DNA of 64,000 bases from G965229605 sp965229605. GTDB lineage: Bacteria > Pseudomonadota > Alphaproteobacteria > CBDDJK01. The stretch lies in contig OZ245892.1 of assembly GCA_965229605.1 (NCBI GenBank), positions 868,001 through 932,000 of the forward strand, read 5' to 3'. Both the position numbers and the translations under genes were made by a program. The notes under the pieces were generated by a model. That model did not search any database, had not been told where the DNA came from, and saw only the letters and a program-made list of their open reading frames with translations. Shown here piece by piece: positions 28,413 to 35,854 of this stretch; position 1 is the first letter of the stretch; each line of letters starts with the position of its first letter.

Positions 28413-28793
28413 ATGAGCAAAGCGAAGAATGATCGCCGGGCCGATGTTGACGAAGCGATTGCGATGACCAACCGTATTCGTGTAAGCCCGCACAAACTTA
28501 ACCTTGTTGCCGCCCTGATCCGGGGGAAATCGGTCAGCCAGGCCTTGACCGAGCTTGAATTTTCTCGCCGCCGTATTGCCAAAGTGGTCCGCAGCACGCT
28601 TTACGCCGCGATTGCCAATGCAGAAAATAATGATGGAATGGATATTGATCAGCTTTATGTTCGCCACGCCTATGTCGGCAAGTCGCTTGTGATGAAGCGG
28701 TTTCGTGCCCGCGCGCGTGGACGGGCCTCACGGGTGGAAAAGCCATTTTCCAATCTTACAATCGTTGTTGGACTCGTCCGGGAGGCGCATTAA
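28413..28793 (+). CDS. rplV: 50S ribosomal protein L22
   Basis: 126 residues. RVSPHKLNLVAALIRGKSV and the C-terminal PRARGRASR-type loop (KRFRARARGRASRVEKPFS) that lines the exit tunnel identify L22. The ATG is 2 bases after the rpsS stop, with AAAGGAAG inside the end of rpsS. Its stop overlaps the rpsC start. Confidence 0.97.
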   Translation: MSKAKNDRRADVDEAIAMTNRIRVSPHKLNLVAALIRGKSVSQALTELEFSRRRIAKVVRSTLYAAIANAENNDGMDIDQLYVRHAYVGKSLVMKRFRARARGRASRVEKPFSNLTIVVGLVREAH

Positions 28794-29479
28794 TGGGTCA
28801 AAAATCCAATCCAATTGGCCTGCGGGTCGGAATCAACCGGACATGGGATTCACGCTGGTATGCGGACCAGAATTATTCCGATCTGTTGCATAAAGATGTT
28901 GCTTTACGTCGTTATCTTGAAAAGAAACTGTCAACAGCCGGTATTTCACGGGTGATCATTGAACGCCCGGCCCAACGTGCGCGGGTGACCATTCATACAG
29001 CGCGCCCGGGTGTGATTATTGGTAAGAAAGGGGCGGACATTGAAAAGCTGCGCAGTGAACTTAACCGCATGGTTGGCACCGATGTCAGTTTGAATATTGT
29101 TGAAGTCCGCAAGCCTGAACTGGATGCCCGGCTGGTTGCTGAATCGATTGCCCAGCAGCTGGAACGCCGTGTGGCCTTTCGCCGGGCCATGAAACGCGCC
29201 CAGCAAAATACAATGCGTATGGGGGCCCAAGGTATCCGTATTCAAGTCGGCGGGCGACTTGGCGGGGCTGAAATTGCCCGGGTCGAGCAGGTCCGTGAAG
29301 GCCGTGTTCCCCTGCACACCTTGCGTGCCGAAATTGATTATGCAACGGCCCAGGCCCATACCACCTATGGCATTTGCGGGGTGAAGGTCTGGATTTTCAA
29401 AGGCGAGATTATGGCCCATGATCCCTATGCCCTTGATCAGCGCCAAGGCGATTCTGCTGCCATGACAGGTCGCCAGTAA
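28793..29479 (+). CDS. rpsC: 30S ribosomal protein S3
   Basis: 228 residues with MGQKSNPIGLRVGINRTWDS, a KH domain (GVIIGKKGADIEKL) and the C-terminal domain containing GIRIQVGGRLGGAEIAR and GVKVWIFKGE. S3 lines the mRNA entry tunnel and has helicase-like activity. It shares one base with the rplV stop. Confidence 0.97.
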   Translation: MGQKSNPIGLRVGINRTWDSRWYADQNYSDLLHKDVALRRYLEKKLSTAGISRVIIERPAQRARVTIHTARPGVIIGKKGADIEKLRSELNRMVGTDVSLNIVEVRKPELDARLVAESIAQQLERRVAFRRAMKRAQQNTMRMGAQGIRIQVGGRLGGAEIARVEQVREGRVPLHTLRAEIDYATAQAHTTYGICGVKVWIFKGEIMAHDPYALDQRQGDSAAMTGRQ

Positions 29480-29523
29480 GTTGATGCGCTTTTTATTTGA
29501 TCCTTTAACCATAGAGTCTTTAG

Positions 29524-29952
29524 ATGTTACAGCCTAAACGAACGAAATTCCGCAAAGCCCATAAAGGACGGATTCACGGGGTCGCCAAAAGTGGCTTCTC
29601 GTTGAACTTCGGCAGCTATGGTCTTAAAGCGATGGAGCCTGGACGGATTAACGCCCGCCAGATTGAAGCCGCACGCCGGGCGATTACCCGCTCTATTCGC
29701 CGCCAGGGGAAAGTCTGGATTCGTATTTTCCCTGATGTGCCTGTGTCGCGCAAACCGGCCGAAGTGCGGATGGGTAAAGGCAAGGGCTCTCCAGAATTCT
29801 GGGTTTGTCGGGTAAAGCCCGGACGGATCATGTTTGAAATGGACGGGGTCTCGGAAGCTGCCGCCGCACAAGCTATGGAGCTTGGGGCTGCAAAACTCTC
29901 CATTCGTACGCGCTTTGTATCGCGTATCACTCAGCAAGGAGGGGACGCATGA
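29524..29952 (+). CDS. rplP: 50S ribosomal protein L16
   Basis: 142 residues beginning MLQPKRTKFRKAHKGR, with AAR...RRQGKVWIRIFPD and RMGKGKGSPEFWVCRVKPG. It organises tRNA binding on the 50S subunit. Its end overlaps the rpmC start by 4 bases. Confidence 0.97.
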   Translation: MLQPKRTKFRKAHKGRIHGVAKSGFSLNFGSYGLKAMEPGRINARQIEAARRAITRSIRRQGKVWIRIFPDVPVSRKPAEVRMGKGKGSPEFWVCRVKPGRIMFEMDGVSEAAAAQAMELGAAKLSIRTRFVSRITQQGGDA

Positions 29953-30158
29953 CAAAAATTGCTGATATCCGCGCAAAAACCGACGACGAGCTTACCACAG
30001 ATATCCTCAATTTGCGCAAAGAACAATTTAATCTGCGCTTCCAGTCATCGACAGGGCAGCTGGAAAATAAAGCCAGATTCCGTGCCGTTCGCCGCGATAT
30101 TGCCCGGATGAAAACTGTCCTCAATGCGCGCAAGCAGGCCCCTGCCTCACACTCATAA
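29949..30158 (+). CDS. rpmC: 50S ribosomal protein L29
   Basis: 69 residues, a two-helix protein with DELTTDILNLRKEQFNLRFQ and the KARFRAVRRDIARMKTVL segment typical of L29. It sits at the tunnel exit next to L23. Translation is coupled to rplP through an ATGA overlap. Confidence 0.96.
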   Translation: MTKIADIRAKTDDELTTDILNLRKEQFNLRFQSSTGQLENKARFRAVRRDIARMKTVLNARKQAPASHS

Positions 30159-30180
30159 AGCCATAAAGAGACCAATCAAT

Positions 30181-30420
30181 ATGCCCAAACGAATCATGCA
30201 AGGAACCGTTGTTTCCACAAAAATGGACAAGACCATTGTCGTCCTGGTTGAACGCCGCGTGCGCCACCCGGTGATGGGAAAAACAATCCGGCGGTCCAAG
30301 CGTTTGCACGCGCATGATGTCGATAGCGCAGCAAAAGTCGGTGATACCGTGCGCATTCAGGAATGCCAGCCGATTTCCAAGACTAAAAGCTGGATTCTCC
30401 TGAACGTCGCTGGTGCCTAG
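30181..30420 (+). CDS. rpsQ: 30S ribosomal protein S17
   Basis: 79 residues with MQGTVVSTKMDKTIVVLVERR, HPVMGKTIRRSKRLHAHD and the terminal VRIQECQPISKTKSW. The ATG at 30181 matches the family start. This is the last ribosomal gene here: rplN and the spc operon, which normally follow, are absent, and a tRNA-Val begins 102 bases later. Confidence 0.96.
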   Translation: MPKRIMQGTVVSTKMDKTIVVLVERRVRHPVMGKTIRRSKRLHAHDVDSAAKVGDTVRIQECQPISKTKSWILLNVAGA

Positions 30421-30522
30421 CTTTTCGCCTGGTTTGGCGGCCAAGCTGCCGTGCTTAATGCGTAAAGAAGAAGCGGGCTTGGCTCAAGACACGTTACTTG
30501 GAGAAGACGCGTTACTTGGAGA

Positions 30523-30597
30523 GGGCGCGTAGCTCAGCGGGAGAGCACTGCCTTCACACGGCAGGGGTCACAGGTTCAATCCCTGTCGCGCCCACCA
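30523..30597 (+). tRNA. tRNA-Val (CAC), integration target of the downstream element
   Basis: A complete 75-base cloverleaf with encoded CCA. GGGCGCG pairs with CGCGCCC, and CTGCC/GGCAG carries the loop TTCACAC (anticodon CAC). The T-stem is ACAGG/CCTGT. Its 3' half from 30553 is repeated with three paired changes at 41043-41087, so the tRNA is probably a hybrid of a host 5' half and an element-supplied 3' half. Two 18-base near-identical tandem copies (30487-30504 and 30505-30522) sit directly in front. Confidence 0.96.
30553..30597 (+). repeat. attL (3' half of tRNA-Val)
   Basis: 17 identical bases (TTCACACGGCAGGGGTC, 30553-30569) begin the repeat shared with attR. Then come GGTTCAATCCC and CGCGCCCACCA blocks, also identical, separated by two three-base differences that are the two sides of the T-stem. 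Confidence 0.88.
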
Positions 30598-30658
30598 ATA
30601 AAATCAATGACTTATCGCAAAGAAAAAGCGACCTAAAACATAGTTTGCCGTGTTATTG

Positions 30659-30671
30659 CCGCGCTAACCCT
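30659..30671 (+). repeat. Left terminal 13-bp repeat of the element
   Basis: CCGCGCTAACCCT, repeated exactly and in the same orientation at 40953-40965. It lies 62 bases inside attL, and the following TTTTTTCCGGGG also resembles the right copy. It is a candidate integrase or Xis arm-type site. Confidence 0.55.
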
Positions 30672-30691
30672 TTTTTCCGGGGGGCGGGTGC

Positions 30692-31975
30692 ATGAGCAAA
30701 AAGCAAGTCAAACTGGCCGCAATGAAGGCCCTGGAAATCCCGCCGCAAGCGATAAAGCAGCATGGTATAATTTGCGATGGGAAAGGCAAGCCCAAATCCA
30801 TCCTGCACAACGCCGTTGCAGTCATTCAAAGTCTGAAACCGGACGGATTCAATCACCCTATAGCTGAAAGTGTTGGCTGGTGTGAATTGCGCCGCAGCGT
30901 CTATCGGCTTGGCCCTGTGCCGTGGCTGGAGGTGGACGGTCAGCAATGGGGTGACCATGATAGCGATTGTCTTGCCGCCTGGCTACAAACCTACGAGATA
31001 GACCTTGCCCCTGATATGGCTTTCCGTGCCCTTGCGATGAATGCACGGGCGCGACCCTTTCATCCTGTAAGGGACTATATAAGGTCCCTTGAATGGGACA
31101 AAAAGCCCCGCCTTGCAACGTGGCTTACAAGCTATATTGGTGCCGATGACAATCAGGTCAATCGAGCCATAGGCGAAAAGTTTCTTTTGCAGGCCCTTGA
31201 TCGTGTTTTCCAGCCGGGCTGCAAGGCTGATCATGTCCTGATTTTGGAAGGCGATCAGGGGCGTAAAAAATCAAGTGCTGTAAGTCTGTTAGCTGGTGAG
31301 TGGTTTTCTGATCAACTTCCCCCTATGCACTCGAAGGATTCCAGCCTTAGCCTCGGCGGTGTGTGGATTATGGAGATTGCCGAGCTGGAATCTTTAACCA
31401 ATTCACAGGCCGAGAGTATCAAGGGCTTTTTGAGCCGGACGACAGAGCGTTATCGCCCTCCCTATGGGCGGCATCCGGTTAACGAGCCACGCCAGACTGT
31501 TTTTGTTGGCACGACCAATTTAAGCCAATATCTGCACGACCCGACTGGAGGCCGCCGCTTTTGGCCTGTCGAGGTGGGCGATATAGACTTGGAGGCCCTT
31601 GCCCGTGACCGTGATCAGCTATGGGCCGAGGCCTTTGCCCGCTACCAGCAGGATGATTCCCGGCACTGGTTTGATGAGGATGATCCGGTGCTGGCGATGG
31701 TGAGAGAAGAACAGGCCGCCCGCATAGAATCCGACCCGTGGGAGGAGCCAATCCTTGAATATATTGCCGGGGCAACCTTTGTTAAGGCCGGTCAGGTCCT
31801 TGAGGGCGCAATCAAGAAAGACAGGAGTCACTGGACAAAGATTGATCAGGATCGTGTAGGTGCAATCCTTAGAAAGTTTGGGTGGGTGCATAAGACAGGG
31901 CGCACCCGGGGCGGCCGGGCTGTGAAGGCTTTCTGGCCGCCCCGAAATGATAGACAAGGGGAGCTTGACCTGTGA
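30692..31975 (+). CDS. VapE/VirE-family replication ATPase (helicase-like)
   Basis: A 427-residue protein of the virulence-associated protein E family. The core shows VRDYIRSLEWDKKPRLATWL, ALDRVFQPGCKADHVLILEG and a Walker A-like GDQGRKKSS (residues ~188-196). A Walker B-like GGVWIMEIAELE (~224-235) and the conserved FVGTTNLSQYLHDPTGGRRFWPVEV follow. VapE proteins are replicative ATPases of phages and satellites. The N-terminal primase domain found on longer relatives is missing, so it may act only as a helicase or origin-binding protein. It is the first gene inside attL, and an iteron array begins immediately after its stop. No clear ribosome site is seen beyond a G-rich stretch. Confidence 0.88.
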   Translation: MSKKQVKLAAMKALEIPPQAIKQHGIICDGKGKPKSILHNAVAVIQSLKPDGFNHPIAESVGWCELRRSVYRLGPVPWLEVDGQQWGDHDSDCLAAWLQTYEIDLAPDMAFRALAMNARARPFHPVRDYIRSLEWDKKPRLATWLTSYIGADDNQVNRAIGEKFLLQALDRVFQPGCKADHVLILEGDQGRKKSSAVSLLAGEWFSDQLPPMHSKDSSLSLGGVWIMEIAELESLTNSQAESIKGFLSRTTERYRPPYGRHPVNEPRQTVFVGTTNLSQYLHDPTGGRRFWPVEVGDIDLEALARDRDQLWAEAFARYQQDDSRHWFDEDDPVLAMVREEQAARIESDPWEEPILEYIAGATFVKAGQVLEGAIKKDRSHWTKIDQDRVGAILRKFGWVHKTGRTRGGRAVKAFWPPRNDRQGELDL

Positions 31976-31976
31976 A

Positions 31977-32209
31977 TGTAACCTGTCTCACCGCTTTTGT
32001 AACCCAAGTCAAGAGGGACATAGGTTACAAAAAATCATTGTTTTTCAGGGATGTAACCTATGTAACCCGTGTAACCTGTCTTGCGGGTATGCAGGGGCGC
32101 GCCCGCCCGCGCCCGCGCGTATATCACACAGGTTACACAGGTTACATAGGTTACATTACTAATATATATAATAAAAATGTGACCTGTCTTATAAAAAAGA
32201 TAGGTTACA
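31977..32209 (+). repeat. Iteron array, candidate replication origin of the element
   Basis: About eleven copies of TGTAACCTGT-like 9-10 bp iterons. Forward copies start at 31977, 31998, 32052, 32061 and 32070; inverted copies (ACAGGTTACA type) start at 32020, 32128, 32137, 32146 and 32200; a variant TGTGACCTGT is at 32178. Three forward copies at exact 9-base spacing (32051-32079) mirror three inverted ones (32128-32156) with 28 of 29 bases complementary. Between them is a GC-rich CGCGCCCGCC-type block, and beyond them an AT-rich tract (32155-32178). This is classic origin structure next to the replication ATPase gene. The whole 31976-32297 interval holds no other gene. Confidence 0.75.
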
Positions 32210-32297
32210 GTAAGGTAACAACCGGCTTTTTCAGGGCGGGTCCTTCCTGCAGCCACCGTATGTGGTTGGCGGGGGCACGGGGGTTATCTAGCCAGTG

Positions 32298-32864
32298 ATG
32301 CAAAATTTAGCTAAACAGTCCAGCGGTTTAGGGATGTTTTCTGATCTGCCCGAAGTCCCGAATCCGCAAATCAGCAAGGCTGATTTTGCCCGCCAGATGG
32401 GTTTGACCCGTGGCCGTGTATCGCAGCTGTGCCGTCAAGGCTTGCCGGTATTGGATAATGGACGGCTTGACTTTGCGGCGGCCTGTTCATGGGTTGACAA
32501 TAATCTGTCCCCTATTCGCCGCAAAGCCGGGCTGGTGAGTGACAAAGCAACGGATCAGCTTCATCCCCAGCCGGATAATCCTTTGGACAGCCTGACGGAC
32601 CTTAAAAAAGAGAATGAGCGGGTAAAACTTGAACGGGCCAGGCTTGCTCTTGCCAAAGAGGAAGGGGAGCTGGTGGAGCGCGCCACCATTGAGCGGGTTA
32701 TATTTTCCCGCGCCCGGACCGAGCGGGATGCCCTGCTGGCCTGGGTACATAAGACCGCGCCCATATTGGCGGGCAAACTGGGGGCAGAGCCGTCAAAGAC
32801 TTTTCAGCTGCTTGACGGGGAAATCCGCGATTATCTTTCCCGCCGGGCTTTGGGTGATGAATAA
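32298..32864 (+). CDS. Terminase small subunit (Nu1-like)
   Basis: 188 residues. The N-terminal helix-turn-helix (ISKADFARQMGLTRGRVSQL, ~25-44) followed by LCRQGLPV resembles the DNA-recognition domain of lambda Nu1. A charged helical region (LKKENERVKLERARLALAKEE) follows, which links to the large subunit in this family. It would recognise the element's own packaging site. The ATG at 32298 is preferred to the adjacent GTG. The end overlaps terL by 8 bases. Confidence 0.85.
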   Translation: MQNLAKQSSGLGMFSDLPEVPNPQISKADFARQMGLTRGRVSQLCRQGLPVLDNGRLDFAAACSWVDNNLSPIRRKAGLVSDKATDQLHPQPDNPLDSLTDLKKENERVKLERARLALAKEEGELVERATIERVIFSRARTERDALLAWVHKTAPILAGKLGAEPSKTFQLLDGEIRDYLSRRALGDE

Positions 32865-34716
32865 CCGGCTTGCTGATTCGCTCTGGGCTGATGAGGTCTA
32901 TCGCAAAGCCCTTGCCCCGCCACCGCGCTTGAGCGTGAGCGAATGGGCTGACCGCAACCGTATATTGCCCAGCTTGACCGCCGAACCCGGCCCCTGGCAC
33001 ACCGGGCGCACCCCCTATTTGCGGGAAATCATGGATTGCCTGTCCGAAAACAGCCCGTGGGAAAAGGTGGTTTTTATGAAGGGGGCGCAGATTGGCGCAA
33101 CCGAGGCCGGGCTGAATTGGCTGGGCTATATCATTGATCATTGCCCGGCGACAACGCTTCTGGTCATGCCCTCCATTGACGCGATCCGGCGCAACACCGC
33201 CGCACGAATAAACCCGCTTATCGAGATATGCCCGACCTTGCGTGAGAAAGTGTCCGAGTTCAAAAGCAAGGACAGCCAGAACAGCACCACAAAAAAGACC
33301 TTTCCCGGTGGCTTGCTGGTAATGACCGGGGCCAATTCGGCAATCGGCTTGCGGTCATTGCCTGCCCGCTTTCTGTTCCTGGACGAGGTGGACGGCTACC
33401 CCCACGATGCCGATGGCGAGGGTGATCCTGTGCAGCTGGCCACCCAGCGCACCGTGACCTTTCGCGCCAGCCGTAAAATCCTTATGGCCAGCACCCCGAC
33501 CCTTGCCGGCTTTAGCCGGATCGAGAAGGCTTACGAGGAATCAGACCAACGCTATTTTTTTGTGCCTTGTCCTGAATGCCAGACCTTTCAGGTGATCGAG
33601 TGGGAAGCGATTCGCTGGCCTATGGGGGAACCAGAAAAGGCGGCCTTGGCCTGCAAGTCGTGCGGGGTGCTGATTCCTGAATTTGAAAAGCCTGCCATGC
33701 TGGCAAAAGGGGAATGGCGGGCCAGCCATAAGGGGGACGGCAAAAGTGCAGGCTTTCACCTTTCGGCCCTTTATTCGCCATTTGAAACCTGGGCAGAAAT
33801 CGCCCGGGAGTTTTTGACCGTCCGTAAGGACCCGCCCCGTCTGAAAACATGGCGTAACCTGAAACTTGGCTTATGCTGGGAGGATCAGGCCAGCATCAAG
33901 ATAAAGCCTCACGTGCTGGCCAGCCGCCGCACCGCCTTTGGCCTTGCCCTGCCCGCCGAGGTGGTTTGTCTGACCGCCGGGGCGGATTGTCAGGATGACA
34001 GGCTGGAGGTCACGATCTGGGCCTGGGGGCGTGATTATCAGGCATGGGTGCTGGCCCACCATATTATTCATGGCAACCCCGCCCTGCCTGAAATCTGGGA
34101 CGCGCTGGACCGGTTACTGGAAAAACCTTACCCGCACAGCCGGGCCTTGCCTGATATGCAGATCAGGGCGGCGGCGATTGATTCAGGTGGTCACCATACC
34201 GCCAGCGTTTATCGCTTTTGCAGCACCCGTGCCAGCCGCCGGATATGGGCAATCAAGGGGCGCGGCGGTGAAGGTATCCCGGCCTGGCCGCGCAAACCAA
34301 CCAAACTGTCAAAGGGCCAGGGCCGCCTTTACCTGATCGGGGTGGATGGATTGAAAGACCAGCTGGCCGCAAGATTGCGCATTGAAGAAATCGGGGCAGG
34401 CCATATCCATTTTAACGCCAGCCTGACCGATTCATTCTTTGACCAGCTGACAGCCGAACGGGTAATCATTCGCTATAAAGCCGGGCGACCGGTGCGGGTA
34501 TGGGAGGTTGAAAATAACCACACCCGCAATGAGGCCCTGGATTGTGCCGTCTATGCCGCCGCCGCGCTGGCCGGGCTGGAATCGATGGGGCTGAATTTGA
34601 ATGAAGAGGCGATGCGGCTTGACGATTATCCGCTAAAGGCCGAAGTCACCGCCGGACAGCCTGAACGCCCGACCCAGCCCCGGCACATCTATAAAAGCCG
34701 CTGGCTTAGTCGGTAG
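32857..34716 (+). CDS. Terminase large subunit (GpA family)
   Basis: 619 residues, close to lambda gpA. The ATPase half has the adenine/Walker A-like region VVFMKGAQIGATEAGLNWLG (residues ~70-89) and Walker B RFLFLDEVDGYP (~170-181). A zinc-binding-type CPEC...CKSCG stretch and the nuclease half with TAGADCQDDRLEV and AAIDSGGHHT metal-site segments follow. It cuts DNA and pumps it into proheads. The ATG at 32857 lies inside the end of terS. The last 11 bases overlap a convergent small gene. Confidence 0.93.
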   Translation: MNNRLADSLWADEVYRKALAPPPRLSVSEWADRNRILPSLTAEPGPWHTGRTPYLREIMDCLSENSPWEKVVFMKGAQIGATEAGLNWLGYIIDHCPATTLLVMPSIDAIRRNTAARINPLIEICPTLREKVSEFKSKDSQNSTTKKTFPGGLLVMTGANSAIGLRSLPARFLFLDEVDGYPHDADGEGDPVQLATQRTVTFRASRKILMASTPTLAGFSRIEKAYEESDQRYFFVPCPECQTFQVIEWEAIRWPMGEPEKAALACKSCGVLIPEFEKPAMLAKGEWRASHKGDGKSAGFHLSALYSPFETWAEIAREFLTVRKDPPRLKTWRNLKLGLCWEDQASIKIKPHVLASRRTAFGLALPAEVVCLTAGADCQDDRLEVTIWAWGRDYQAWVLAHHIIHGNPALPEIWDALDRLLEKPYPHSRALPDMQIRAAAIDSGGHHTASVYRFCSTRASRRIWAIKGRGGEGIPAWPRKPTKLSKGQGRLYLIGVDGLKDQLAARLRIEEIGAGHIHFNASLTDSFFDQLTAERVIIRYKAGRPVRVWEVENNHTRNEALDCAVYAAAALAGLESMGLNLNEEAMRLDDYPLKAEVTAGQPERPTQPRHIYKSRWLSR

Positions 34717-34909
34717 GCGTTTCACCCTTTTTAGCCATGTCCAGTCCAAGCATAACCAGCCGCCGCAATGCCTCTGACCGGCTCCCTATTCGTTGCGAGA
34801 ACCGCCAATCGTCTATTTCTGCCAATACCTCGGGACTGACTAAAAGGGTAACTACTTCAGTCTTTTTACTATCAACCATCATTCCATGATAGCTAAATTC
34901 AATTAACAT
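34706..34909 (-). CDS. Ribbon-helix-helix (CopG-like) small regulator
   Basis: 67 residues. VVTLLVSPEVLAEIDDWRF followed by GSRSEALRRLVMLGLDM is the strand-helix-helix pattern of CopG/Arc repressors. It is the only minus-strand gene in the element and sits convergent to terL. A shorter start at an internal ATG pair (about 34882) is possible. It may control the regulatory cassette or the structural genes; no toxin gene is adjacent. Confidence 0.7.
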   Translation of the reverse strand: MLIEFSYHGMMVDSKKTEVVTLLVSPEVLAEIDDWRFSQRIGSRSEALRRLVMLGLDMAKKGETPTD

Positions 34910-34981
34910 TACAAATATATTGACAAATTATGTTAATAGGTTAATAAGAATTACACACTTTTACAGAGAGGAGCCCGCACA

Positions 34982-35239
34982 ATGAGCAAGAGCAAGGAAA
35001 AGAAAACCCCCTATGACGACGGACCGCCGCCCGTCCCGGCCTATTGGCTGGTGGCACTGGAAGATCTAACAGTTTGTATTGAATGGCTGATCCGCCATTT
35101 ACGCGACCCCAACCCGCTAACCACCTTTAGAATGGAAAGGAGGGAGCATGAAATCGCAGAAATGCTGGACAGCTTCATGCACCGCTCCCGCGTTCTCTTT
35201 GAGCTTAGAGACGAGAAAGAAAAAGGCTCAAAAAAATAA
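34982..35239 (+). CDS. Small hypothetical protein of the satellite cassette
   Basis: 85 residues, charged at both ends, with a middle helix ALEDLTVCIEWLIRHLRD and no motif I recognise. AGAGGAG lies ~9 bases before the ATG. A TTGACA (34920-34925) with a weak TAATAA-like -10 box lies upstream, so it may start its own transcript. It and the next gene form an AT-richer insert between terminase and portal genes. Confidence 0.65.
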   Translation: MSKSKEKKTPYDDGPPPVPAYWLVALEDLTVCIEWLIRHLRDPNPLTTFRMERREHEIAEMLDSFMHRSRVLFELRDEKEKGSKK

Positions 35240-35268
35240 TTCTGCGGTGAGGTAATTTTTCTGTTGAC

Positions 35269-35322
35269 TTATGTAGCGTTACTACAATACAAGCACAAGT
35301 AAATAGGAGTAACGTTACATAA
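35269..35322 (+). promoter_or_regulatory. Inverted-repeat operator before the MerR-like gene
   Basis: TTATGTAGCGTTACT (35269-35283) and AGTAACGTTACATAA (35308-35322) are complementary at 14 of 15 positions. They overlap a TTGACT (35264-35269) and sit directly in front of the regulator gene. They look like paired binding sites for the encoded regulator (autorepression). Confidence 0.6.
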
Positions 35323-35338
35323 GAAATGAAGGGTAGCC

Positions 35339-35854
35339 ATGCAGTTATCTCCAATGGAACTATTTGCACGAAACCGGTCCTATAAATTCACAATCCGTGA
35401 AGCCTCGGAGGTTGTGCCCATAGTCGCTGACTCAATAAAGAATTGGGTGCGATTTGATCATATTCAGCCTGAACTTGGCAAATCAGGACAAGGCAAAACG
35501 CAGTATTTTACGCTGCGTGATATTTATGAAATTGCAATCACTGCCAGACTCGCACAGTTTTACATTCGCCCTGAAATCACAAGTAATTTTGCGCGTTATA
35601 CGAGAAAGCTTTTTCGTGATGATCTGGGCGTGGGAGAAGGAAGGGATACTGCTAATTACTTAGTGATATATTCGCATGAATTACATAATACTCTGGAATG
35701 CGATATTCACTATACAGACAATCCAGTAATTAACGAAAAAGGCTATGTGCATATTATTATTCCCTTACAAAAGTTATTGAACGAAATAGACAGAAAGCTA
35801 GAGGGTAAGGGAGTTAAAATTACTGGCAAAGCGTCTCAAAATGCCAAAGGCTAG
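35339..35854 (+). CDS. MerR-like DNA-binding regulator
   Basis: 171 residues. The first ~75 resemble a winged-helix MerR domain (FTIREASEVVPIVADSIKNWVRF, then QYFTLRDIYEIAITARL). The rest is polar and not recognised. An inverted repeat lies just upstream, which suggests it controls its own promoter and possibly the capsid genes that follow. Its DNA is AT-richer than the flanking structural genes. The end overlaps the portal gene by 14 bases. Confidence 0.65.
   Translation: MQLSPMELFARNRSYKFTIREASEVVPIVADSIKNWVRFDHIQPELGKSGQGKTQYFTLRDIYEIAITARLAQFYIRPEITSNFARYTRKLFRDDLGVGEGRDTANYLVIYSHELHNTLECDIHYTDNPVINEKGYVHIIIPLQKLLNEIDRKLEGKGVKITGKASQNAKG

Noticed and set aside
30498..30695. Frame running through tRNA-Val
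   Set aside because: It is overlapped by a perfect tRNA and shows no protein features.
31947..32298. Open frames over the iteron region on both strands
   Set aside because: Their translations are only repeated TGTAACC-derived peptides. The DNA pattern explains them, and no ribosome site or homology supports them.
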